Positions 1-6,936 of a stretch of DNA of 11,095 nucleotides are shown one piece after another. Numbering within the stretch: position 1 is the stretch's first letter; each line of letters starts with the position of its first letter. The notes beneath the pieces are model-generated. The model worked only from the letters and a program-made list of their open reading frames with translations, ran no database searches and was not told the DNA's origin. Source of the stretch: DATBFX01 sp034667245 (GTDB lineage: Bacteria; Chloroflexota; Chloroflexia; Thermomicrobiales; UBA6265); contig JAXDKI010000449.1 in assembly GCA_034667245.1 (NCBI GenBank), positions 1 to 11,095 on the forward strand, given 5' to 3'. Both the position numbers and the translations under genes were made by a program.

Positions 1-196
1 GCTCCCAGAGCGGCCTGTCGAGGCCCAACTCGTGCCGTAGCGCCGTCACCGCTTCTGGCCGCGCGTGGATCCCCAGCATCGTCAGCACGGGGTCACCTGG
101 AATCAGATGCACCAACAGGAACACGATGAAGGTGATCCCGATCAAAACGGGGACCATGTGGACAATTCGGCGGAGGATGTATTGACCGCGACTCAT
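1..196 (-). CDS. ABC transporter permease, DppB/OppB type (N-terminal part, cut by window edge)
   Basis: Only the first 65 codons are in the window; the gene continues past base 1. The visible protein starts MSRGQYILRRIVHMVPVLIG, goes through a single hydrophobic helix (about residues 11-31) and ends in HLIPGDPVLTMLG followed by the ARPEAVTALRHELGLDRPL stretch. This is the standard opening of the DppB/OppB family of binding-protein-dependent permeases: a cytoplasmic RRI segment, the first membrane helix, then the periplasmic PGDP motif and a conserved LRxxLGLDxPL. The ATG at 196 is supported by GAGGG at 207-203, six bases upstream. The gene follows three solute-binding protein genes on the same strand, so it is probably the membrane channel that serves them for peptides or similar solutes. 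The substrate cannot be told from this fragment. The frame is too short to stand out as an ORF, but the family match is clear. Confidence 0.9.
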   Translation of the reverse strand, partial: MSRGQYILRRIVHMVPVLIGITFIVFLLVHLIPGDPVLTMLGIHARPEAVTALRHELGLDRPLWE

Positions 197-205
197 CGGA
201 AGCCC

Positions 206-246
206 TCAGCCGTCAGCCGTCAGCCGTCAGCCGTCAGCCGTCAGCC
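206..246. repeat. Heptamer tandem array (TCAGCCG, 5.9 copies)
   Basis: Five perfect head-to-tail copies of TCAGCCG and a sixth lacking its last base fill this stretch. On the coding (minus) strand the unit reads CGGCTGA. The array lies in the 131-base gap between SBP-1 and the permease. The copy nearest the permease is a variant (CTGAGGGC instead of CTGACGGC), and that change creates the GAGGG ribosome site of the permease at 207-203. Perfect short repeats of this kind are prone to change in copy number. Confidence 0.9.
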
Positions 247-301
247 AACCGTCGTTCCGAAGTCGTCGGACGATCAAATATCCGGCTTCCGACGGTGGAG
301 C

Positions 302-325
302 GCTGACGGCGTAGGGCTGACGGCT
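302..325. repeat. Inverted copies of the heptamer unit
   Basis: GCTGACGGC (302-310) and GGCTGACGGCT (315-325) are reverse complements of the array at 206-246. The 11-base copy at 315-325 matches AGCCGTCAGCC at 208-218 perfectly and can also pair in the other registers of the array. In the minus-strand transcript these copies come just after the SBP-1 stop and can fold onto the array about 80 bases later. A second small inverted pair, CGTCGGA (264-270) and TCCGACG (288-294), lies between them. Confidence 0.75.
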
Positions 326-327
326 CG

Positions 328-2016
328 TCACTGCTCAATCCAGGTGCGCTTCCAGTTCCACTGACCGGTCGGGGGCTGCTCAAAGTCGTGGACCTTCCTG
401 GAGACGGCGTTCAGGAGCGGTTTGTAGTAGACGAGGACGACCGGCGCCTCCAGATTGTAGATCTCCTGGACGCGGAAGTAGATCCCCTTGCGCTTCTCGG
501 GGTCCTGCTCTGACCGCCCGCTGACGACGAGATCGACAGCCTCCTGGTTCCGCCAACTGGTGTGGAAAGCGTTTTGTCCCTCTGGGACGATCGCGGTCGT
601 CGCTACCTGATCGGGATCGACGATGTCGTTGGTCCAGTAGAGAATATGAGCCTGGTAGGTCTCTTCCATCCAGACCGCATAGTAGACGCCCTGCTCCAGC
701 GGCGAGAGATTGACGGTGACGCCGATCTGGCTCCACATGTCCTTCAAAGTCGCGCCCAGCTGCTCAAACTCAACGACGCCACCGAGAAGGGCGAGGTCGA
801 TCTCGAAACCGTTCGGCACCTTCGACTTCGCCAGGTATTCCTTCGCCTTTTCGAGGTCGAACGGGTAACCGGGGAGCTGGTCGTTCCAATAGAGCATGTC
901 CTTGGGCATAAAGGTGTTCGCCGGATCGCCGTTGCCGAAGAGGACGACGTCGATGATCGCCTGTCGGTCGGTGGCGTAGTTCAGGGCGAGGCGGACGTTG
1001 ACGTCGTCGAGGGGTTCAACCTTGTGGTTGAGGATCACGTACTGAGTGAAGCTCGACGGGAATTTCAGGACCCGCAGGTTGTCGTCGCCTTCGAGATCCG
1101 CGACCCGGCTGAAGGGAACGTCGTACATGGCGTCGATCTCTCCGGCCTGAAGCTGGAGGATGCGGTTGTTGTCGTCCGGGACCTTGGCGACCCGAATCTC
1201 GTCCAAGAGCGGGACGCCTTCCTCCCAGTAGTGGGGATTCTTCTTGAGGAGGAGGTACTCCTCTTTCTTCCATTCGGCGAGGGTGAACGGGCCGGTCCCG
1301 AGCATCTCGGTGGCGAGGCGCGCCTCGTTCCCGGACGCCCACGCCTCGGGGACGACTGAGGCGTTGAACATGGCGATGTCAGCCAGGAACGGCGCCCAGG
1401 GTTGATTGAGGGTGATGACGACCGTGGCGTCATCGGGGGTCGCGATCTCCTTGACCGCAACAAGGGTGAATGACCAAACCTTGCTCGGATCGTTCCGCGC
1501 CCGGTCGAGTGAGTACTTGACGTCGCTGGCATTGAGATCGCTGCCATCCGAAAACTTGACGCCCGGTCGAAGGTGAAACGTGTAGGTTAGACCGTCTGCC
1601 GACATCTCCCACGATTCAGCGAGTCCGGGTTCGAGGTCGACGCCGTTGGACGCGACGCGGACAAGCTGCTCGTAGACGCTCGTCACGATCCAGATATCGA
1701 CGTTGAGCGGCAGCGAGATCGGATCGAAGTTGGTCGAGTCCTCGGCGCGGGCGAAGCGCATCGTCCCGCCCGGCGTCGGCGTTGCGGCTCCGTCCTGCTC
1801 TCGCCGGACATGCGCGGCAGTACGATCGGTTGGCGCCGCGATGGCAGGCCGTGCGCGATACGTGGTGAAGATTGTCGCCGCGAGCGCCGAGGAGAGTCCA
1901 AGCGCCGCCGCTCGACGAGCGAACTCGCGACGGCTGATCGGGCTATCGGGGATAGAGCGGACGAGGCGCGCGAGTTCCTCTCGGGTCGAGGTCTCGGGAG
2001 TGGCGTGATCGCTCAT
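328..2016 (-). CDS. ABC transporter solute-binding protein, family 5, Tat-exported (SBP-1)
   Basis: Extracytoplasmic binding protein of the SBP_bac_5 (peptide/nickel) family, 562 residues, expected to capture a peptide-like solute and deliver it to the permease encoded downstream. A twin-arginine signal SRREFARR is at residues 28-35, followed by a hydrophobic stretch (about 38-50) and a plausible AIA cleavage site at 58-60. There is no lipobox cysteine, so membrane attachment as a lipoprotein is not predicted. The mature part opens with TPGGTMRFARAEDSTNFDP, typical of the family, and contains GLTYTFHLRPGVKFSDG, GTGPFTLAEW and LALNYATDR. The ATG at 2016 is chosen because AGGAGA stands four bases upstream (2026-2021) and the Tat signal then falls at the normal distance. 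The same frame stays open to 2520, but those extra 168 codons overlap SBP-2 and encode nothing family-like. It is the last of three paralogues, 95 bases after SBP-2. Family call is firm; substrate unknown. Confidence 0.95.
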   Translation of the reverse strand: MSDHATPETSTREELARLVRSIPDSPISRREFARRAAALGLSSALAATIFTTYRARPAIAAPTDRTAAHVRREQDGAATPTPGGTMRFARAEDSTNFDPISLPLNVDIWIVTSVYEQLVRVASNGVDLEPGLAESWEMSADGLTYTFHLRPGVKFSDGSDLNASDVKYSLDRARNDPSKVWSFTLVAVKEIATPDDATVVITLNQPWAPFLADIAMFNASVVPEAWASGNEARLATEMLGTGPFTLAEWKKEEYLLLKKNPHYWEEGVPLLDEIRVAKVPDDNNRILQLQAGEIDAMYDVPFSRVADLEGDDNLRVLKFPSSFTQYVILNHKVEPLDDVNVRLALNYATDRQAIIDVVLFGNGDPANTFMPKDMLYWNDQLPGYPFDLEKAKEYLAKSKVPNGFEIDLALLGGVVEFEQLGATLKDMWSQIGVTVNLSPLEQGVYYAVWMEETYQAHILYWTNDIVDPDQVATTAIVPEGQNAFHTSWRNQEAVDLVVSGRSEQDPEKRKGIYFRVQEIYNLEAPVVLVYYKPLLNAVSRKVHDFEQPPTGQWNWKRTWIEQ

Positions 2017-2111
2017 TGATTCTCCTTCGGTTGGTGATCGCTTGGCACTCGCAAGATCGATCGAGGACGCGATGGTGTCGATCTCCAGACGGCTGCACGA
2101 CCGACGCTTCG

Positions 2112-3800
2112 TCACTGCTCGATCCATGTCTCCTTCCAGATCCATTGGCCGGTCGGCGGTTGGTCGAAACCGTGGACGTTTTTTGAGAGGACATTGATGA
2201 ACGGCTTGTGATAGAGGAGCCCCATCGCCGCGTCTTGATTGAAGAGTTCCTGGATGCGGAAGTACATCTGTTTCCGCTTCTCCGCGTCCTGCTCCGCGCG
2301 GCCCTTGGCTGCCAAATCGACCGCCTCGGCATTCGTCCACGAAGTATGGAAGGCATTTGCCGTCTTCGGTTCGATCGCGAACGCGACGAGCTCGTCCGGG
2401 TCGATGATGTCGTTGGTCCAGTAAGTACACATGATCTGAAAGCTCTCGTTCGAGAAGTTGTCGTTGAAGACGCTCAACTCGGTCGGCGCGATTGCGACTT
2501 CGACGTTGATCTGCGCCCACATGTCCTTTACTGCCGCGGCGAGCTGCTCGATCTCGGCATTGCCTGCCTGATATTGGAACTCGATCGTGAATCCGTTCGG
2601 CACCTTGGACTTCGCCAGGTACTCCTTCGCCGTGTCGAGGTTGTACGGGAACCCGGGCAGCTCGTCGTTCCAGTAGAGCGCGCCCTTCGGCATGAAGCTG
2701 GTCGCCTCGACGCCGTTGCCGAAGAGGACTATCTGGATCAAGGACTGCTTATCGGTGGCGTAGTTAAGCGCCAAACGGACGTTGACGTCGTCCAGAGGAT
2801 CGGCCTTGTGATTGAACACCATGTACTGTGAGTAGGAGGAGGGGAACTGCAGAACCTGGAGATTCTCGTCACCGCCAAGCTCCTCGACCCGGCTGGTCGG
2901 CACGTTGTGCATGCCGTCGAGCTCGCCACCCTGGAGTTGGAGGATGCGGGCATTGTCGTCGGGCACGTAGATGACGTTGACCTCGTCGAGGTAGGGCAGC
3001 CCCTCGTCCCAGTAGTTCGAGTTCTTTTTGAGGAGGACGTGCTCGCCTTTGACGAACTCGGCGAAGGCGAACGGCCCCGTGCCGTTCATCTCGGTCGGAA
3101 GGCGCTGCTCGTTGCCCTTGGCCCAGGCCTCGGGCATGACGGCACAGTTGAACATCGCGATGTCGGCAAGAAAGGGCGCCCAGGGTTGATTGAGCTTGGC
3201 GACGACGGTCGCGTCGTCCGGGGTCGTCACCTCCTCCAGGGCAACCATCGTGAACGTCCAGATGTTGTTGGGGTCGTTCTTCGCCCGCTCCATCGAGAAC
3301 TTGACGTCGCTCGCCTTCAGCGCCGAGCCGTCATGAAAAGTGACTCCGGGTCGGAGATGAAAGGTGTAGGTCAGACCGTCTGTGGAGATGTCCCAGGACG
3401 TGGCCAGCGAGGGTTCCAGTTCCGTCCCGTTCGGGGCCACCCGGAGGAGCTGCTCGTAGACATTCTGGAGAAGCCAAATGTCGGCGTTGTAGAAGGTCGC
3501 GACGGGATCGAAGGTGACCGAATCTTCACCTCGGCCGAACCGGAATGTGCCACCAGTCGTCGGCGTCGGCGAGCTATCCTGCCGCCGATCCGCCCGGATC
3601 GATCCGCGCCCGGTAGGACTAGCCGCCGCGGGTCGCGCCCGATAGGTGGTGAAAACAGTCGCCGCAACTGCTGGGGCAATACCGAGAGCGACCGCTCGCC
3701 GGAGGAAGTCGCGTCGATCGATTTGACCTTCCCAGACCTGCCGCACGAGGGATGCGCGCTCGTCGCGTTTCGCCGAGGTTCGGTTTGACGATGTCTCCAT
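2112..3800 (-). CDS. ABC transporter solute-binding protein, family 5, Tat-exported (SBP-2)
   Basis: Second tandem paralogue of the SBP_bac_5 peptide-binding family, 562 residues with the start chosen here, exactly the length of SBP-1. The Tat motif DRRDFLRR is at residues 28-35, the hydrophobic stretch at about 38-50, and a likely AAA cleavage site at 58-60; no lipobox. The signal region shares the unusual FTTYRARPA segment with SBP-1, and the C-terminal PPTGQW block is also shared, so the two are recent duplicates. Family landmarks include GGTFRFGRGEDSVTFDP, GLTYTFHLRPGVTFHDG, GTGPFAFAEF and LALNYATDK. Three starts are possible. The ATG at 3800 has GGAGG (3814-3810) nine bases upstream, a good spacing. 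The ATG at 3806 would have it only three bases away. A start at 3836 adds residues without a visible ribosome site. SBP-3 ends 210 bases upstream, with a palindromic repeat in the gap, so SBP-2 may be partly uncoupled from it. Substrate unknown. Confidence 0.95.
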   Translation of the reverse strand: METSSNRTSAKRDERASLVRQVWEGQIDRRDFLRRAVALGIAPAVAATVFTTYRARPAAASPTGRGSIRADRRQDSSPTPTTGGTFRFGRGEDSVTFDPVATFYNADIWLLQNVYEQLLRVAPNGTELEPSLATSWDISTDGLTYTFHLRPGVTFHDGSALKASDVKFSMERAKNDPNNIWTFTMVALEEVTTPDDATVVAKLNQPWAPFLADIAMFNCAVMPEAWAKGNEQRLPTEMNGTGPFAFAEFVKGEHVLLKKNSNYWDEGLPYLDEVNVIYVPDDNARILQLQGGELDGMHNVPTSRVEELGGDENLQVLQFPSSYSQYMVFNHKADPLDDVNVRLALNYATDKQSLIQIVLFGNGVEATSFMPKGALYWNDELPGFPYNLDTAKEYLAKSKVPNGFTIEFQYQAGNAEIEQLAAAVKDMWAQINVEVAIAPTELSVFNDNFSNESFQIMCTYWTNDIIDPDELVAFAIEPKTANAFHTSWTNAEAVDLAAKGRAEQDAEKRKQMYFRIQELFNQDAAMGLLYHKPFINVLSKNVHGFDQPPTGQWIWKETWIEQ

Positions 3801-3886
3801 TGCCATGCGCCTCCAGCTCGTTTCGTCCCGGCACAATGCCCTGATTGGAAACCAGGCGAAACCTGCGAATCCGCTCCCGGTGTGTC

Positions 3887-3967
3887 GTAGGGGCGCCCAG
3901 TGGCGCGTCCTGGTATTTCAGACGCGGTTCGCTCACCGCGACAGGGCGCACCGCCGTGCGCCCCTAC
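3887..3967. repeat. Palindromic REP-like pair, head to head
   Basis: GTAGGGGCGC (3887-3896) and its exact reverse complement GCGCCCCTAC (3958-3967) bound this element. Each end belongs to a small hairpin of its own: GGGCGCAC-CGCC-GTGCGCCC (3944-3963) is a perfect 8-bp stem, and GCGCC-CAGT-GGCGC (3893-3906) a 5-bp stem. Two hairpin units in opposite orientation resemble REP/BIME-style interspersed repeats. The element fills much of the SBP-3/SBP-2 gap and could stop transcription or protect the SBP-3 message from 3' decay. There is no T-run after either hairpin, so a classic terminator is not shown. Confidence 0.75.
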
Positions 3968-4010
3968 AACGCTTCGTGACTATTCTGAGGCGACCGAATG
4001 AACCCGCCTT

Positions 4011-5771
4011 TTACTGCTCCAGCCAAGTTTTCTTCCAGACGTACTGCGCGGTCGGGGGTTGCTGGAAGTTGTGGACCCTGGTAGTCATCACCTCGATGTA
4101 CGGCTTTTGGTAGAGCGGGATCATCGGCGCGTCGGCATTGAAGATCTCCTGGATGCGGAAGTAGATCTGCTTCCGCTTTTCCGGGTCGAGCTCGGCGCGG
4201 CCTTGCTGCGCGAGGTCCATTGCCTCGTGGTTGGTCCAACCGGTCTGGTAGTTCTCCGAGCTGTCCGGCAGGATGGCGTACGAAACGAGCTCGTCGGGAT
4301 CGATGATGTCGTTCGTCCACCCGGTGTACTGGGTTTCGAAGGTGTGGTTATTGTAGGAATCGCTGTAGACGCCCTGCTCCACCGGTTCGAGCTCAAGTTC
4401 GACGCCGATCTGGCTCCACATGTCCTTAAGCACGGCGCCGAGCTGACCGGCCTCCGCATCGCCGCCCTGGAACTGGAACTTGATCTTGAAACCGTCCGGA
4501 GTCTTCGACTTGGCAAGGTACTCCTTGGCCTTCACGACGTCGTACGGGAAGCCGGGTAGCTGGTCGTTCCAGAAGAGGGCGCCGCGGGGCATGAAGGTGG
4601 TCGCTTCGGTGCCGGCACCGAAGAGAACGACGTCGATCAACGTCTTCCGGTCGGTTGCGTGGTTGAGCGCGAGACGTGCGTTGACGTCGTCGAGCGGTGG
4701 GTTCCGATTGTTCAAGGTGACGTAGAGGATGTAGGTCGAGGGAAACTCGATGACCTTCAGGTTGGCATCCTGCTTCAACTCCGGCACGCGGCTGGACGGG
4801 ACATCGTACATCGCGTCGATTTCGCCGCCCTGAAGCTGGAGAATGCGGGCGTTGTCGTCAGGAACGACGTTGACGCGCACCTCGTCGAGGAACGGCAGGC
4901 CCTCTTCCCAGTAGTTCGGGTTCTTCGTCAGCGAGATGTACTCGCCCTTCCTCCACTCGGCCATGACGAACGGGCCAGTACCCATGCACTCGTCAACCAA
5001 CCGGCCTTCGTTCCCCTTCGCGAACGCCTCGGAGATGACCGAGAGGTTGAACATGGCGACGTCAGCCAGGAACGGAGCCCACGGCTGCGACAACTCGATG
5101 ACGACCGTGTTGTCGTCGGGCGCCGTGATGCCCTGGACTTGACCGTTGGCGTCGCGCTGCAGGGCGGTGAGGGTGAAGGTCCAGGTCTTGGCGGGGTCGT
5201 TGGCGGCGCGAACGAAGGAATAGACGACATCACTCGCCTTGAGCGGGGTGCCGTCTGAGAAGCGAATGCCCTGGCGGAGACGGAACGTATAGGTCTTGCC
5301 GTCTTCGGAGATCTCCCAAGTTTCGGCCAGCCCGGGCTCCAGGTCGGCGCCATCTGGCGTCACCCGCACGAGCTGATCGTAAACGTTCATGAATACCCAG
5401 ATGTTGAGGTTGCCGTCGTTCGTGACGGGGTCGAGATTATCGGAGTCATCCCGACGGGCAAAACGGAGGACGCCTCCGGGCGTCGCATTGGACGTGTCTT
5501 CCTCGGTCACGGCGATCGGTGTGCCGCCGACAGTGATCGTGATCGGGTTCTGCGGCTCGTCCTGAAGAAGTGATCGCGTCACTGCAGCCCGGCCGTTCGG
5601 CGCGGCATTTGCTCCGTAGACGTGCAGCATCGCGCCGATCGCCGGGGCGGCGAGTCCGAGATGCGCGGCCCGCTTGACGAATGCCCTGCGGTCGATTCCG
5701 CGCTCGAACAGCTGCCGTCGCAATTCCGACAGCGCGGCGATTCGCTCGTCTCGCTCCAGGTGGTCGGCCAT
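4011..5771 (-). CDS. ABC transporter solute-binding protein, family 5, Tat-exported (SBP-3)
   Basis: First gene of the transporter block in the direction of transcription, 586 residues, SBP_bac_5 family. The Tat motif DRRAFVKR is at residues 27-34, a hydrophobic stretch at about 37-53, and ANA at 54-56 is a likely cleavage site; no lipobox. It is more diverged than the other two. It carries an extra segment after the signal (about residues 70-95, containing NPITITVGGTPIAVTEED) and a short insert ALQRDANGQVQG in the N-terminal lobe. Landmarks: TPGGVLRFARRDDSDNLDP, GKTYTFRLRQGIRFSDG, GTGPFVMAEW, LALNHATDRK and the C-terminal PPTAQYVWKKTWLEQ, which matches the ends of SBP-1 and SBP-2. The ATG at 5771 is chosen because AGGAGGAGG (5789-5781) lies nine bases upstream; the frame is open to 5870 but without signal-like sequence. 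A sigma70-like promoter lies about 125 bases upstream. Divergent from the LOG gene. Confidence 0.95.
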   Translation of the reverse strand: MADHLERDERIAALSELRRQLFERGIDRRAFVKRAAHLGLAAPAIGAMLHVYGANAAPNGRAAVTRSLLQDEPQNPITITVGGTPIAVTEEDTSNATPGGVLRFARRDDSDNLDPVTNDGNLNIWVFMNVYDQLVRVTPDGADLEPGLAETWEISEDGKTYTFRLRQGIRFSDGTPLKASDVVYSFVRAANDPAKTWTFTLTALQRDANGQVQGITAPDDNTVVIELSQPWAPFLADVAMFNLSVISEAFAKGNEGRLVDECMGTGPFVMAEWRKGEYISLTKNPNYWEEGLPFLDEVRVNVVPDDNARILQLQGGEIDAMYDVPSSRVPELKQDANLKVIEFPSTYILYVTLNNRNPPLDDVNARLALNHATDRKTLIDVVLFGAGTEATTFMPRGALFWNDQLPGFPYDVVKAKEYLAKSKTPDGFKIKFQFQGGDAEAGQLGAVLKDMWSQIGVELELEPVEQGVYSDSYNNHTFETQYTGWTNDIIDPDELVSYAILPDSSENYQTGWTNHEAMDLAQQGRAELDPEKRKQIYFRIQEIFNADAPMIPLYQKPYIEVMTTRVHNFQQPPTAQYVWKKTWLEQ

Positions 5772-6090
5772 TTTGGCAATCCTCCTCCTGCAGGTTAGGC
5801 AAAGGCTCGACTGGGCCGCCTCGCCCGCCCGGATTCGATCTCCGCCGCAGCCAGCTCCGTGTCTCCGCAATCTCGTGATGTTGATGCGGGGTGAAGTCTA
5901 TGCACTCGGCCCTCGAAGTCAAGTCGAGTCCGTAGCGTAACCACGACGTCGACTCAGACCCCTGTTCAAGGTGAATAGAGCCGGCGTGTCCACATCTGCA
6001 ACGTTGACGGAACCGTCATGCCGTACGATTCGAGGGTGACGACCGGGCCGCCGATCCCGGCGATGGTGTGGAGCAGAGGGAGACGTTACG
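5772..6090. other. Divergent intergenic region between SBP-3 and the LOG gene
   Basis: This 319-base stretch separates the minus-strand transporter block from the plus-strand LOG-PLD pair and should hold the promoters of both. The SBP-3 ribosome site (5789-5781) and a good minus-strand promoter candidate (5922-5895) are visible. On the plus strand TTGACG at 6004-6009 is a possible -35 box, but the best -10 candidates (TACGAT after 14 bases, GATTCG after 17) are poor. A small inverted pair CCGGG/CCCGG lies near 6043-6060. An open minus-strand frame crosses the region into the LOG gene but has arginine/serine-rich composition typical of an antisense shadow, so no gene is called. Confidence 0.6.
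5895..5922 (-). promoter_or_regulatory. Sigma70-like promoter candidate for the SBP block
   Basis: On the minus strand TTGACT (5922-5917) is separated by 16 bases from TAGACT (5900-5895), giving five of six matches at -35 and four of six at -10. Initiation would fall near 5888, leaving a leader of roughly 115 bases before the SBP-3 ATG at 5771. It is the best-formed promoter seen in the divergent region. The call rests on consensus matching only. Confidence 0.45.
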
Positions 6091-6936
6091 GTGTCAGACC
6101 GAGGATCGACAGCGCCGAACCAGAACAACGAGCACATGATCCCCAACCCCACGCTGGATCGTGCCGCAAGACGGGGACGGCCGACCGAAGATTCACTGTT
6201 CCTCTGTTGGACGGACGAGGATCGCGAGCGCGCCTCCGCCTTCACGAACAGCGATCCCTGGCGCGTGCTCAGAATTGGCGGCGAGTTCGTCGCCGGATTC
6301 GACGCCCTTGCCGAGCTGGGACCGGCGGTGACGGTCTTCGGGTCCGCCCGGATTCGCGAGGAGGACCCCGCCTATGCCGCCGCGCGGGAATTGGGCGCAA
6401 AACTGGCGGGAGCCGGGTTTGCCACGATCACCGGCGGGGGACCGGGGATCATGGAGGCGGCGAACCGCGGCGCGTTCGACGCCGGCGGTGTCTCGGTCGG
6501 TCTCAACATCGAACTGCCGCATGAGCAAGGCATGAACCGCTTCGTCAATCTACCGCTCAACTTCCGCTACTTCTTCGTCCGCAAAACGATGTTCGTCAAG
6601 TACGCCCAGGGATTCGTTAACTTCCCCGGCGGTTTCGGCACACTCGACGAACTCTTCGAGGCGCTGACGCTGATCCAGACCACCAAACTCGGCAACTTCC
6701 CGGTGGTGTTGTTCGGGACGGAATTCTGGCGCGGGTTGCTCGATTGGATCGACGAGCGATTGGTCGGCAGCGCCAAGATCGCCGCCGAGGATCGCGGGTT
6801 GCTCGTCGTCACCGACGACGTCGACGAAATCGTCCACGTCATGGTCTCGGCCTACGAGGAGAGCTGCGAAGCCGCCCGCGCGACGGCGGAGCAGACCGGA
6901 CACCAGGCGCGGGGCGCGAAGGGGAATCGACGGTGA
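6091..6936 (+). CDS. LOG-family nucleotide 5'-monophosphate phosphoribohydrolase (TIGR00730 type)
   Basis: A 281-residue cytosolic Rossmann-fold protein of the LOG (lysine decarboxylase-like, misnamed) family. Enzymes of this group cleave the N-glycosidic bond of nucleoside 5'-monophosphates, releasing ribose 5-phosphate and a base; plant and some bacterial members act on cytokinin nucleotides. Visible motifs: VFGSARI (82-88), TGGGPGIMEAAN (114-125), the RK pair at 164-165, and the signature PGGFGTLDE (179-187) with its catalytic glutamate. All key positions appear intact, so an active enzyme is expected. The N terminus is about 75 residues longer than the core, as in many actinobacterial and chloroflexal members. 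GTG at 6091 is preferred because GGGAG lies eight bases upstream; an ATG at 6136 lacks a ribosome site. The stop overlaps the next gene by four bases, so the two are almost surely co-translated. The true substrate is not determined by the sequence. Confidence 0.9.
   Translation: MSDRGSTAPNQNNEHMIPNPTLDRAARRGRPTEDSLFLCWTDEDRERASAFTNSDPWRVLRIGGEFVAGFDALAELGPAVTVFGSARIREEDPAYAAARELGAKLAGAGFATITGGGPGIMEAANRGAFDAGGVSVGLNIELPHEQGMNRFVNLPLNFRYFFVRKTMFVKYAQGFVNFPGGFGTLDELFEALTLIQTTKLGNFPVVLFGTEFWRGLLDWIDERLVGSAKIAAEDRGLLVVTDDVDEIVHVMVSAYEESCEAARATAEQTGHQARGAKGNRR

Noticed and set aside
206..246. Possible CRISPR array
   Set aside because: The units are seven bases long with no spacers between them; it is a simple tandem repeat.
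2017..2520. A 730-residue reading of SBP-1 extending upstream to 2520
   Set aside because: The extra 168 codons overlap SBP-2, show no family similarity, and would bury the Tat signal; AGGAGA at 2026-2021 supports the start at 2016.
2907..3788. Long plus-strand open frame (293 codons) opposite SBP-2
   Set aside because: Mirror of SBP-2 codon bias with valine/glutamate/aspartate-rich composition and no recognisable domain.
5919..6245. Minus-strand open frame crossing the divergent region into the LOG gene
   Set aside because: Arginine/serine-rich shadow composition, overlaps the LOG start and the promoter candidate, no domain.
6744..6932. Upstream extension of the PLD protein by 63 residues
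   Set aside because: Highly arginine-rich and out of frame within LOG; the GTG at 6933 with AAGGGG and a GTGA overlap is a far better start.
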